From Melastoma dodecandrum (lineage: Eukaryota; Streptophyta; Magnoliopsida; Myrtales; Melastomataceae): a stretch of DNA of 64,000 nucleotides. The notes beneath the pieces are model-generated. The model was not told the DNA's origin. It did no database searches and saw nothing but the letters and a program-made list of their open reading frames with translations. The stretch covers positions 5,001-69,000 of the forward strand of contig JARUPY010000455.1 in assembly GCA_029817715.1 (NCBI GenBank), read 5' to 3'. The first letter of the stretch is position 1. Each line of letters opens with the position of its first letter. Shown here piece by piece: positions 1 through 10,862 of this stretch. Both the position numbers and the translations under genes were made by a program.

Positions 1-1487
1 AGAGACATTCAACTGTTTCAACATACGCCCTTTAACAAAGAACTCCATTATTGCTTCAATGACATCCCTGCTGAGGATATTCCACGACCCAAGAAAGAAT
101 TCAGGGGGAAAGCCATCGGGTCCCGGGGCTTTACCCTTCTTGAGGGATGAAAGGGCTCTTACAATCTCATCTTGCCCTACAGGCCTTGAAATCATTTCAC
201 CTTGAATACAGTTTATTCTGGTTCGCACTAGACTGTGGAGCCCCTCCTGATAATCATCCCTAGCCCGGACCGGGGAGGCCCCATAAAGTATAGTAAAATG
301 GTTCACAATTTCCCGGACAATCGACTCCTTCCCTTCCAGCATCTCACCCTCCTGGTTTAACAGAGAAACATGTTTGTGTTCCTTCTTGCCATCATGCTCC
401 TGAAGAAGAAAGTATTGTTTTTGTCTCCGAATCTCAGCCATCGAACTCTGGATTTCTGTCTCAGAAAACTTTCTTCCAATCTAGCGAGCATGGACCATGA
501 GCGAGAAGCCTGTTTCTCCTTTTGTATAGTTTCCGATACAGGGTTTACCAGATTAGACCTCTGCCAGTTTTGAAGCTCCTCTCTTGCCCGGGATACCCTC
601 CTACAGATTCCATAAGCCTTATTTTTATTGAATTCCTTCAGTCGCCTTTTTGTTTCTTTCAGCTTCATACAAAGGACATACATCCTTGTGCCGTGGAAAG
701 GTGAATTCCATGCAAGGCTTACAACTTCCTGATACCCAGGAATATCCTTCCAAAATTCAAAGAACTTGAAGGGAGTCTTCCTGAAATTCTCATTACAGAA
801 CCGAACTACCCCTGGGGAGTGGTCAGAGATCATTGGAAGGTGAAAATAGGCAATTGAATTCCTAAAAGTATCCAGCCATTCATGGTTCACAAGCACTCTA
901 TCCAGCTTGCAATGAATTGGTGGATCCCGCCTGTTCGACCAAGTATAGAATTGCCCACCAAAGGAGAGGTCATCAAGGCCGACCTTCCTTAGGCTGTCAT
1001 CAAAACCATCATCATTTTCCGTCCACCGATCAGAACCGCCTCTTTTTTCAAATGGCTTCCTAATGGTGTTGAAGTCCCCCATCACACACCAAGGCAACCC
1101 ATTAACATTCACCGTTTCAAGGAAGATCCACAGCAATTTCCTAGCACTTGGATCATTATCTCCATATACAAAGGTCACAGCCATCTCCTTATCACTGTCC
1201 ACGCACTTTATAACACAGTGAACCCACTGAGGGTTAACAGACAACACATCAACCCTCCATTTAGAAGGGTTCTAAATCACCCAAATACGTCCGGTATCTC
1301 TACCTCCATACGCCATAACATCCTTCCAGCCCGATTCCAGCCTTCGACATATAGAAGGCTTGAAGCACCTTTTAATCTTCGTTTCCAAGAGGCCCATCAT
1401 ACTTAACTTATTCCTACTAATAAAGCTAGTTACCTCCTTCCAGTGTAGGGGATCATTAAGACCCCTTACATTCCAAAAACTTATCAT
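1..1487 (-). pseudogene. LINE ORF2 fragment: endonuclease and start of RT (inverted copy)
   Basis: This reads from MISFWNVRG at 1487 through an APE-type endonuclease: FWNVRG, LLETK, GDFN, KLDR and SDH are all visible. It ends in the first RT motifs, KKGKAPGPDG, near 150. The TAG stop at the W codon near 1273 is shared with the + strand copy. A private 4-nt deletion near 370 shifts the frame. The T missing from the other arm is present here, so the KKGKAPGPDG frame is open. It is truncated by the window edge and is not functional. Confidence 0.85.
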
Positions 1488-1493
1488 ATATAA

Positions 1494-2250
1494 TTAACGG
1501 CGGCCCTTAGGGCCCTTCTTATTCTTACTACCCCCTTTATGTTGCCAATTCTCTCCACCCCTCCTGGTAGACATGACTGTTTGTGGGGAATTTTCAGCCA
1601 TCGAGGAAGTGATTGAATCCTGCAGCGCCTGAATACATGGTCCCAGAGTTTTGCTATTTTCTTCAGTAAGTTTATTCTGTAGGGCCTCAGTCAGCAGTAG
1701 GACAAGGTTTCCCCCCTGATTCATCATACAGTTGGCCAATTGTTCAACTTTGTTTTCTTTTATCTGCACATCCCCATGCCGTTTGCTCCGAAATGGGGTA
1801 GTACTGTCATAGTTAAGTAGGAGCAGTGCTGTCTCTGCTTCAGCATCAACATTGCAAGACTCATTTCTATCATCAGCACTGTCATACTCATCCCATGGCA
1901 AAGGGTCATTCCCTTTAATCACATTGTCCTGGTTCGTACTTGCAGATTTGTCAGAACATTCCTGCAGCATTTCCGCCTCATAGGGGGTATTTGACTCATT
2001 GCTTTGAGTTATTGGTAAGTCCACCTCATTTTCAGCTGTCATCATTATCCTGGCCAATGCCTTGAAAGGCCATGGGAACATCATTGCTTGGGTTGGACTG
2101 AGAGTTTACTCCATGACTTTCTCCACCCACCTGCTTAACATATGGCACTATCTTCCATCGTTCCGCTATATAACTGGAGAAGGCAAGCTCTCTATCAATG
2201 TTAGGAGTACTCACCCTTCCCCCCATTCCTAAATCCACCATACTCAACTC
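1494..2250 (-). pseudogene. LINE ORF1 C-terminal fragment (inverted copy)
   Basis: This encodes the acidic C-terminal half of the LINE nucleic-acid-binding ORF1 protein and ends in a basic tail (KGGSKNKKGPKGRR). The DUF4283-like and zinc-knuckle parts are absent because the arm begins downstream of them. It carries the same frameshift, near 2050 (pairing with about 3000), as the + strand copy. The reading frame that appears to cross 2250 into the spacer is fused by chance to non-coding-strand sequence. It lies 6 nt before ORF2 of the same inverted copy. Confidence 0.8.
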
Positions 2251-3557
2251 AATTTTATTGAGAAGATGGAGTGTGGGTATCCAACTATCTGACAGTGAGC
2301 TTAGAACCATTCCGTGTTGGGTACAACTTGCGGGCATACCGCTTGAACTATGGCATAAAGAGGGAATTGTCTACTTGGCTAGTGTGTTGGGTGTGCCTCT
2401 AAGGGTGGATGGCCGATCGGAACGTATGGCAAACATTGGAACCGCTAGAGTCCAAGTAAATTGCTCTGCTGAAAAGCTTTTGCAGAAGATTATTGAGGTA
2501 AAAGGAGAGATGGGCAGTGGGATTAAGGTGGATGTGATTTATGAAAACGCACCTAGCCTTTGTACGAGGTGCAAAGTATTCGGGCATTCTACCGTGAATT
2601 GCCAAATCCATAGATCACGCAGTCGAAGTCGCAGCAGAGGGCTGAGGAAAAGGGATGATTCTTCCTCAAGGAGGAGACATATGGGGCCTAAGGCGGATGA
2701 TGCTGAGGATCAAATGAGGATATTACCGTTGAATGCCTCTAATCCCTCACTTAGTCCGAAGAGGGATGTGGGGAATGCCAGCTGGAGATGGAGGCAAAAA
2801 GAGTTGAGTATGGTGGATTTAGGAATGGGGGGAAGGGTGAGTACTCCTAACATTGATAGAGAGCTTGCCTTCTCCAGTTATATAGCGGAACGATGGAAGA
2901 TAGTGCCATATGTTAAGCAGGTGGGTGGAGAAAGTCATGGAGTAAACTCTCAGTCCAACCCAAGCAATGATGTTCCCATGGCCTTTCAAGGCATTGGCCA
3001 GGATAATGATGACAGCTGAAAATGAGGTGGACTTACCAATAACTCAAAGCAATGAGTCAAATACCCCCTATGAGGCGGAAATGCTGCAGGAATGTTCTGA
3101 CAAATCTGCAAGTACGAACCAGGACAATGTGATTAAAGGGAATGACCCTTTGCCATGGGATGAGTATGACAGTGCTGATGATAGAAATGAGTCTTGCAAT
3201 GTTGATGCTGAAGCAGAGACAGCACTGCTCCTACTTAACTATGACAGTACTACCCCATTTCGGAGCAAACGGCATGGGGATGTGCAGATAAAAGAAAACA
3301 AAGTTGAACAATTGGCCAACTGTATGATGAATCAGGGGGGAAACCTTGTCCTACTGCTGACTGAGGCCCTACAGAATAAACTTACTGAAGAAAATAGCAA
3401 AACTCTGGGACCATGTATTCAGGCGCTGCAGGATTCAATCACTTCCTCGATGGCTGAAAATTCCCCACAAACAGTCATGTCTACCAGGAGGGGTGGAGAG
3501 AATTGGCAACATAAAGGGGGTAGTAAGAATAAGAAGGGCCCTAAGGGCCGCCGTTAA
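2251..3557 (+). pseudogene. LINE A1 ORF1 (gag-like nucleic-acid-binding protein), truncated
   Basis: This is the RNA-binding ORF1 protein expected to coat LINE RNA. The visible part begins in the DUF4283-like region (LLRRWSVGIQLSDSELRT, then WVQLAGIPLELW). A CX2CX4HX4C zinc knuckle (CTRCKVFGHSTVNC) lies near 2563-2604, followed by an RS-dipeptide patch (RSRSRSRSRGLRKR) and an acidic, low-complexity C-terminal half with a basic end. The N-terminus is missing. A frameshift near 2990-3010 splits the C-terminal half: one frame stops at 3019 and the other runs to 3557. The A2 copy reads through this point in one frame. Family membership is clear; the exact break is placed by comparison. Confidence 0.85.
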
Positions 3558-3563
3558 TTATAT

Positions 3564-6500
3564 ATGATAAGTTTTTGGAATGTAAGGGGTCTTAATGATC
3601 CCCTACACTGGAAGGAGGTAACTAGCTTTATTAGTAGGAATAAGTTAAGTATGATGGGCCTCTTGGAAACGAAGATTAAAAGGTGCTTCAAGCCTTCTAT
3701 ATGTCGAAGGCTGGAATCGGGCTGGAAGGATGTTATGGCGTATGGAGATAGAGATACCGGACGTATTTGGGTGATTTAGAACCCTTCTAAATGGAGGGTT
3801 GATGTGTTGTCTGTTAACCCTCAGTGGGTTCACTGTGTTATAAAGTGTGTGGACAGTGATCAGGAGATGGCTGTGACCTTTGTGTATGGAGATAATGATC
3901 CAAGTGCTAGGAAATTACTGTGGATCTTCCTTGAAACGGTGAATGTTAATGGGTTGCCTTGGTGTGTGATGGGGGACTTCAACACCATTAGGAAGCCATT
4001 TGAAAAAAGAGGCGGTTCTGATCGGTGGACGGAAAATGATGATGGTTTTGATGACAGCCTAAGGAAGGTCGGCCTTGATGACCTCTCCTTTGGTGGGCAA
4101 TTCTATACTTGGTCGAACAGGCGGGATCCACCAATTCATTGCAAGCTGGATAGAGTGCTTGTGAACCATGAATGGCTGGATACTTTTAGGAATTCAATTG
4201 CCTATTTTCACCTTCCAATGATCTCTGACCACTCCCCAGGGGTAGTTCGGTTCTGTAACGAGAATTTCAGGAAGACCCCCTTCAAGTTCTTTGAATTTTG
4301 GAAGGATATTCCTGGGTATCAGGAAGTTGTAAGCCTTGCATGGAATTCACCTTTCCACGGCACAAGGATGTATGTCCTTTGTATGAAGCTGAAAGAAACA
4401 AAAAGGCGACTGAAGGAATTCAATAAAAATAAGGCTTATGGAATCTGTAGGAGGGTATCCCGGGCAAGAGAGGAGCTTCAAAACTGGCAGAGGTCTAATC
4501 TGGTAAACCCTGTATCGGAAACTATACAAAAGGAGAAACAGGCTTCTCGCTCATGGTCCATGCTCGCTAGATTGGAAGAAAGTTTTCTGAGACAGAAATC
4601 CAGAGTTCGATGGCTGAGATTCGGAGACAAAAACAATACTTTCTTCTTCAGGAGCATGATGGCAAGAAGGAACACAAACAATATTGTTTCTCTGTTAAAC
4701 CAGGAGGGTGAGATGCTGGAAGGGAAGGAGTCGATTGTCCGGGAAATTGTGAACCATTTTACTATACTTTATGGGGCCTCCCCGGTCCGGGCTAGGGATG
4801 ATTATCAGGAGGGGCTCCACAGTCTAGTGCGAACCAGAATAAACTGTATTCAAGGTGAAATGATTTCAAGGCCTGTAGGGCAAGATGAGATTGTAAGAGC
4901 CCTTCATCCCTCAAGAAGGGTAAAGCCCCGGGACCTGATGGCTTTCTCCCGGAATTCTTTCTTGGGTCGTGGAATATCCTCAGCAGGGATGTCATTGATG
5001 CAATAATGGAGTTCTTTGTTAAAGGGCGTATGTTGAAACAGTTGAATGTCTCTGTGATTACTCTAGTCCCCAAAAGCAAGAATGCGATGAGAGTCTCCGA
5101 CTACCGGCCAATCTCCTGTTGTAATACCATGTACAAGTGTATCTCCAAAGTACTGGCCGATAGGCTTAAAATGGTAATTGGAGTTCTGGTGGGTCCTACT
5201 CAATCTGCATTTATTCCTGGACGAAAGATTGTAGACAACATTATGCTAGCCCAGGAGATAATTCATGGCTATGGTGCTAAGAGGGGGCCGAAGGGCTGTG
5301 TTATGCAGATGGATATTGCCAAGGCCTTTGATTCTCTGGAATGGCCTTTTATTAGATCTACTCTGAAGGCTTTTCAATTCCCCAATACATTCATAAGTTG
5401 GGTTATGGAATGTATTTCAACCCCGACTTCCTCGGTTAATATAAATGGCGAACTACATGGCTTTATCAAACACTCTAGGGGTCTTCGGCAGGGAGATCCT
5501 CTCTCTCCCTACCTTTTTGTTCTGAGTATGGAAATGCTTTCATTGCATTTGAACCTGACAACCCAATTACCGTGTTTCAAAATGCATTGGCGATGTGAAA
5601 AGACCCAAATTTCTCACTTATTCTTTGCGGATGACATTTTGCTTTTTACCAGGCCAGATCTGCCTTCTATTGTGGCTCTTATGGATGCAATGAACACTTT
5701 TGCTTCATGCTCGGGTCTTGCTGTTAGTAAACTGAAGAGCAGATTCTATCTATCAAAGTCTGCTAATGGGAGGGCGTCGGAAATCTCAGAAGCAACGGGC
5801 CTTTCAAGGGGTGATCTTCCCTTTAGATATCTTGGTGTGCCCTTATCTGCAAACAAATTAACTTTCTTGGATTGTATCCCTTTGATCGATGCGATTGCAA
5901 GAAAGATAAAAGGTTGGTCGGAAAGGTGTTTATCATATGCGGGTAGAATCCAATTGATTCAATCAGTCTTATTTGCTATTCAAACGTATTGGTCCATGGT
6001 TATACCCCTGCCTTGCAGAGTTTGCTACAAGCTGGATTCTTTGATGTCAAATTTTCTGTGGGCTAATGGCATAGCTAAAGTCAGTTGGAGGGAAGTCTGT
6101 ACGCCAAAAATTGAAGGGGGTCTTGGTCTGAAAAGGCCACTGCTATGGAATAAGGTAGCCATGCAAAAGCAGCTCTGGAACATCCTGGAGGGGGATGAGG
6201 GTAATATTTGGATCTCCTGGGTGAAGCAAAACAAACTCAAAGGCCAGTCTATTTGGACTGTGAAATTTGCTCCAAACGGCTCGTGGCTATGGAAAAATAT
6301 ACTTGCATCGAGACACCTCATAAGATCCCTAATATCTTGGCGGATGGGGGATGGTAGTCGTATTTCTTTTTGGGAGGACGACTGGACAGGTAGAGGAGCT
6401 ATTAGAAGTTTGCTCTCTGTGGATGAAATTGGGGCCTCGTCTATTACCTTAACTGCTTCTGTCAGGGACGTACTGACCTCGGCCGGATGGAAATTATATG

Positions 6501-7108
6501 TGGAAGGTAATCTGAGGGGTGCAGATGCCAGCATTTTTGAAAAACTTGGTGATAGCCACTCTGGTTCTCTTCTTCTTAAGGACAGCGTACGTGATAAGCC
6601 CTTATGGAAAGGTGGTCACTTTAGCATTTCAAGGGCTTGGAATTTCCTGATCGCGGGGGGCCCACAAGTTGATTGGTCAAATTGGATCTGGCAGAAGGAT
6701 CTCCCTGTCATAGTTTCATTTGTAGTGTGGATGATGGCGAAGGGGAGGCTGAGAACTGCAGATTTCTGGCACAAAATTGGGATGTTGAGCTCACCGCTCT
6801 GTGTGAACTGTAAGACCACATCCGAGACAACCGACCATGCTATCTTCCAATGTTCTGAGGTTAAGAAAATCTGGAGGTTGATATCGAGGGAGAGTGAATT
6901 TACTGGATGGCCGGATACCTGTGAAGATGCTTTACTTCTATTGGGACAACTTTGGAAAGCGAAAGGGGGCAAAAGGATTGTTAGATTTTGCATGATCACG
7001 ATATACCATATATGGGTTGAAAGATGCAGGGCTGCAAATGGATCCAAGACCCTCGGAGTATGGTCGGTTGTTCTCAGCATTATCAGCTCTGTGGGAATTC
7101 TAGGATGA
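3564..7108 (+). pseudogene. LINE A1 ORF2 (endonuclease-reverse transcriptase), two lesions
   Basis: ORF2 supplies the nicking endonuclease and reverse transcriptase for target-primed reverse transcription. It begins with MISFWNVRGLNDP, 6 nt after the ORF1 stop. Endonuclease motifs are LLETK, VTFVYG, GDFN, KLDR and ISDHSPG. RT motifs are DYRPISCCN, FIPGRKIVDN, MDIAKAFDS, GLRQGDPLSP and FADDILLF (near 5622-5645). A C-terminal zf-RVT domain (CVNCKTTSETTDHAIFQC) follows. TGG has become TAG at 3777-3779. A missing T near 4905, with nearby changes, shifts the frame so that KKGKAPGPDG is lost; the inverted copy keeps it. Two long open frames remain, 3804-5006 and 5006-7108. Confidence 0.92.
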
Positions 7109-7423
7109 CATAGGAAGGAAAATAAGTGGGGGGATTTATTATCCCCCAACTGTTGATGGTTGGGCCTTTTCTCTGTCCTATGTGGCTTGGTTCCCGCCTT
7201 TGGTGGGGGTTTCTGCATAAAGCATCCTTGGGAGGCGTCTGGTCTTGGCATGTTCAGCGCGTGGTGATCCTTATGCGAATTTCCCGCCCGTGGCGGAGAC
7301 TTGAAATATAGGTGGGCCCAGTTCAGTTCTGGGGCCCGTCCTATTCTCTGTTAAGCTAAGCACTCCCTGCCTCTGTCACAAAACCCCCTAGGGCATACTC
7401 CGATTCTCCTCCTTCTAGCAACC
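7109..7423 (+). other. Spacer between ORF2 and ORF3 of LINE A1
   Basis: These 315 nt carry no convincing ORF. The last 70 nt resemble the matching stretch of A2 (CCCTAGGGCATA in both), so this leader of ORF3 is part of the element. How ORF3 would be translated (its own transcript, internal initiation or reinitiation) cannot be read from the sequence. Confidence 0.5.
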
Positions 7424-9666
7424 ATGTGGAATGAGAGGCGTCGGAGGGGTGCCAGTAGATCTGCTCCTCCACCACCGCCGCAGGGGGAGGGAAGTGGGGC
7501 TCAGACCCATGGTGAAAGTTCTGAGAGGCGTCGACCTGGGGGCTCGCGCCGAGGAAGAGCAGCAAACCGAAACAATCGGCGATCTCGGGGAAGACGTAAT
7601 GCGACGAGCAGGCCGATGACGGAGGAGGAACGCGCGACTCAGCAGGAACACTTTGACAGATGGTGGAAGCAGTCTGAGGATGTCCTTACGGGAGATAGTA
7701 GTTCTGATGCCTCGGAGGAGGAGGAGAAACAATGGCAGCGCGAGGGTAAACGCACGATGGAGGAACCAAGTTCGCCACCGTCTTCATCGCCTCCCTCGAC
7801 ATCAGAAACAGATTCCAAATTTGAGGTAACGGACTCTAACACCTACTGTACTTTATACAAGAGTGGCAACTATGTTGCCCATAAGGAGGAAGCCCTGTTG
7901 TCGGGGATCGTGGAAAAAGTAGGGGTTAGAGTTAAGTTGGAGTGGAGGAAGACTTATGCTTCGGTCTGGATTCGGCGTGCCCCGGACTGGTTTCGATTCC
8001 CCAAGTTTGAATGCCCTATTGTGGTAAGACCAGAGGAGGCAAGTGCCTCTACATCTAGGGATATCGTGCCACGACCATTATCGGTCAAGAGAAAGTTTAC
8101 TGACTGGTTAAACAATGAGGATGCGAAGAAGAGTCGGTTGGGTAAGATGGAAAGAAGGAAAAATTGGGTGAGGAGATATGTTCTGGTTGAGAGTAAGGCA
8201 ACCCAGACTGATGAACAGGCTGAGAGTAAGGGAACCCAGACCAATGAACAGGTTGATATTAGTGATGCTGAGGGACACTCTGCATCCTTTGATGATGTTG
8301 CCTCCCTGGGAGTGATGGATGAGGTGGGAAACATTGGTAATTCTGACCTGCCCTTTGTGGAGGATTGCAACCTTGCTTATAATGATGAGAAACTGAAGGA
8401 AGCTGAGGACGTTATTATTCTGGGATGGAAGGATGAGCTGGGTTCTGATGACCTTGCAACAGGGGAGAGGGATGGAGCAAATGCTGCCACAGCACCCCAT
8501 GACACCAACCAGTTTGACCTCTCCCTGAGGGCCTTAATTGACAAAATTATGGAGAACTTTGATGACCTGGACGCAGATGAAAAGGTTGTCCAAGTCCAAG
8601 CCCTCAAATTCATCATTGAGAAGGTGGGAGACCAATCTGAAGAGACTTCTAGGCTGCTGCAGTTCATGACACACCTAATTCAGAAAGCGCTTCGGCAACA
8701 AACATGTAGAGATGCCACCCTAATCAGTCTTCATGAGCAGATCCTTTGCTTGAAACGAGAGGTCCAAATGATGCAATCAGCACAGGACAACCTGAGGAAT
8801 GATGCTGACGTCCGTGCCAAAAAGATGGAATTTTTTAGACTGGTGGAGGAATGGGAGGTGGTAATGAAGGAAAAGAAGGACTCCCTGTTAGCGGAAATGG
8901 CGAAATGGGATGATGTAATGGATTGCCTGTCCAGATATGCAGAAGAAATGAAGATTGCTGATGATATGCATGGAGTGTCCCCTCCCTGCATTGCTGAAAT
9001 TGTATCCCAGCCTCCTACTGTACTGCAAAATGAGCTGCCTTCAGACCCTGCTGCCTCACGACCAATGAGGGAAGATCATGCTCTTTCTGTGGGGGACTCT
9101 AGTCAGGAGGATGGGCTCCATTTATATGGCGAGGTCCCTGCTGCAATGAAAGGAATTTTCGTCATGAAAGTCCCTTCGGGCCCTGATGGTCAGCCGATTG
9201 GAGCCCCTCGCTCACCAGGACCTGATAGCCGGCTCAACAACACCATCGTACAAATTTATGAGAAAATGGAGGACTCTAAAAGCCGGCCCAGAGAATTTGG
9301 TCAACCTGTGGTGCGCTTTGTTAGGCAGCACTTACGAGATATCCGGGTTGAATCCAACCGAGCTGCAAGGAGGAATAAGTGCAGAGCCTTAAGAGACTTC
9401 CTTTCGCAAAGGATCCCCCGGTTGACTTCTTCGGTGGACTACTTGACCAGCTGCTCTCCCGGGCTGAGGAAGAAGCGAGGACAGCTCAGGAGTGGAATGA
9501 AGACTCGCTCCCTTTCTTCTCTTTTGGCCCGGTGTGCGGCAGCCAGGGAACATCGTTTGATGACTCTTCAAACGTGGAAGGAGGCAGTGACGTGAACTCG
9601 ACTGATGACGGCTGCACTGTCTTTGAACGCCGAAGCTCTGAAGACCACGGATCCTCAAGTGAATGA
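7424..9666 (+). pseudogene. LINE A1 ORF3: unknown protein with TQT motifs and coiled coil, one frameshift
   Basis: This third ORF starts 315 nt after ORF2 and recurs at the same place in A2, so it belongs to the element. I recognise no family. The N-terminus is arginine/glycine-rich (RRRPGGSRRGRAANR) and may bind RNA. An acidic/serine stretch follows, then a conserved-looking block around residues 140-220. There are two KxTQT motifs, KATQT (258-262) and KGTQT (269-273), matching the LC8-binding consensus. A charged helix about residues 436-512 looks like a coiled coil, and the tail is acidic. The start is supported by identical context (GAGCAACC-like then ATGTGGAATGAGAG) in A2. The frame is open to 9595, but comparison with A2 shows a shift near 9400-9420; the true end is 9666 (HGSSSE). 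Confidence 0.8.
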
Positions 9667-9951
9667 GGCCCTTCATGGCTGGCTATGTTTCCTTCTTTCT
9701 GGTCATTCCTGGTGGACTGTACCAAACTCTGGGCAGATGTATTTCTTTCTTTACTGCTGAATTATGGTTATGCGTTGTGCTGCTTAGTATTTAGGTTTAG
9801 ATGTCTATCTTCCTTTTTTGATGTCATCTGGATCATAAGGTAGACTCTTGGGCCGATAATGTATTTTCAGGATTAAGGTCCATGTCGGTCATGTACAGCC
9901 TGTCGGCTAATTTTACCTTTAATGAAAATTTTTACAAAAAAAAAAAAAAAA
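9667..9951 (+). other. LINE A1 3' UTR and poly(A) tail
   Basis: This is non-coding and matches the A2 3' end. It contains CATGTAC at 9890-9896, 40 nt before the 16-A tail, and the mini-hairpin at 9897-9908. The same CATGTA-type motif lies 30-50 nt before the tail in all three LINE families here. Confidence 0.7.
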
Positions 9952-10176
9952 CAACCCTAAACCCTAAACCCTAAACCCTAAACCCTGAACCCTGAACCCT
10001 GAACCCTCAACCTTAAACCCCAAAACCCTAAAACCTAAAACCTAAAACATAAAACCTAAACCCTAAACCCTAAACCCTAAAACCCTAAAACCTAAAACCT
10101 AAAACCCTAAACCCTAAACCTTAAACCCTAAAAACTAAACCCAAACCCCAAACCCCAAACCCTAAACCCTAAACCC
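9952..10176 (+). repeat. Degenerate telomere repeat tract (CCCTAAA type), about 225 bp
   Basis: Mostly CCCTAAA with variants: CCCTGAA three times near 9983-10003, CCCTAAAA, CCTAAAA and CCCCAAA. It starts directly after the LINE A1 poly(A) tail and ends where the family C fragment begins. Such mixed variants are typical of the inner, older part of telomere tracts or of interstitial telomere DNA. Confidence 0.95.
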
Positions 10177-10840
10177 TTGCCACTGGACGAGCAGACATTT
10201 ATTCTATGCAGGGAGGCTACAGTTAGTGAGCTCAGTACTATTCGCGACTCAGACGTACTGGTCGTCTATATTTCCATTACCGATGTCGGTTTGTAAGCGG
10301 CTGGAGCAGCTCATGTCGCGGTTTTTGTGATTGGGTCCATCGATGGACCACCACAAGGCCAAGGTAGTGCGGCACACAATGTGCAGGCCGAAGGAGCAGG
10401 GAGGGCTTGGTCTTAAGCAGGTCACAGAGTGGAACCGAGCGGCGATGCTGAAGCACATTTGGCACCTCTTATCGGATCCAGAGGACTCAGTATGGGCTCG
10501 TTGGGCTAGGACGTATCTTTTGAGGGGCGAGTCCTTCTGGCAGGTGCGGCGGCCGGATAGGTGTTTGTGGACCTGGAGACGACTACTGACGCTGAGACAC
10601 CTTGTTCGGCGACTTATTTCGTGGCGTATGGGGGTTTAGGGTTTAGGGTTGGCGAGCGTCTGCTCCCTGCTATTGCCTCACTTATTCTTTCTTCGTTACC
10701 TCGGACGTAGTGTGACGTCATTGTTTAGTTACGTCTTTGGTATACGTAGACATAGTGTAGTGGTCTTGATTTCCGGGGTATGCCCTCGTGATCCTTGTAC
10801 AGATTATTTAATTGGGTTATAGAGTATAACTTATCCAAAA
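10177..10840 (+). mobile_element. LINE family C fragment, 5'-truncated with internal deletion
   Basis: 10177-10634 matches 20826-21245 of the family C element (end of RT, start of the C-terminal region). After a short telomere-like filler, 10644-10840 matches the family C 3' end from 21943. About 700 bp is therefore missing inside. It keeps roughly 40 nt near 10500-10540 that the longer C copy has lost, so neither is derived from the other. It ends in a short A tract running into CCCTAAA. The partial ORF at 10331-10639 is a remnant of ORF2. Confidence 0.85.
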
Positions 10841-10862
10841 AAAACCCTAAACCCTAAACCCT
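10841..10862 (+). repeat. Short telomere repeat tract between LINEs
   Basis: About three CCCTAAA units between the A-rich tail of the family C fragment and the 5' end of LINE A2. Nearly the same string follows the A2 tail at 19097-19118, so it may include the A2 target-site duplication (up to about 20 bp, uncertain because the target is repetitive). Confidence 0.9.

Larger units (their letters stand above)
1..2250 (-). mobile_element. Inverted partial copy of LINE family A
   Basis: On the - strand this reads ORF1 C-terminal part, then the ORF2 endonuclease and start of the reverse transcriptase, leaving the window at position 1. Its 5' limit (2250) abuts the + strand LINE A1 with no spacer and no obvious microhomology. 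It starts about 550 nt further into ORF1 than A1 does, so it is not the missing 5' part of A1 turned round. It is best seen as a DNA-level inverted duplication or an assembly foldback. Confidence 0.85.
1..5054. repeat. Large inverted repeat (two LINE arms, about 550-bp spacer)
   Basis: Positions 4-2250 are the reverse complement of 2801-about 5054; over most of the arm a left position x pairs with 5051-x. The spacer 2251-2800 is LINE ORF1 sequence found only once. The arms are almost identical but differ by several substitutions, a 4-nt indel near 370/4680 and a single-T indel near 150/4905. Both arms share the same TAG stop in ORF2 and the same ORF1 frameshift, so the inversion copied an already dead element. 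The left arm runs off the window. Confidence 0.9.
2251..9951 (+). mobile_element. LINE A1 (family A, 5'-truncated, three ORFs)
   Basis: This non-LTR retrotransposon is truncated inside ORF1 at 2251 and continues through ORF2 (EN-RT-zf-RVT), a third ORF and a 3' UTR to a 16-A tail (9936-9951). Comparison with A2 (10863-19098) fixes the order of parts. The 3' UTR has CATGTAC at 9890-9896 and a small hairpin, AGCC-TGTC-GGCT, at 9897-9908. The tail is followed at once by CCCTAAA repeats. ORF1 and ORF3 each carry a frameshift, and ORF2 has a stop and a frameshift, so the copy is dead but not old. Confidence 0.92.

Noticed and set aside
1..5054. Twin priming (5' inversion typical of LINE insertion)
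   Set aside because: Twin priming inverts the upstream part of the same RNA without large overlap. Here the inverted arm repeats 2.25 kb that is also in the direct copy, and both share older mutations.
7424..9666. ORF3 as a captured host gene next to the LINE
   Set aside because: It occurs at the same place in three elements of two families, between ORF2 and the LINE 3' end, so it travels with the element. An ancient capture is still possible.
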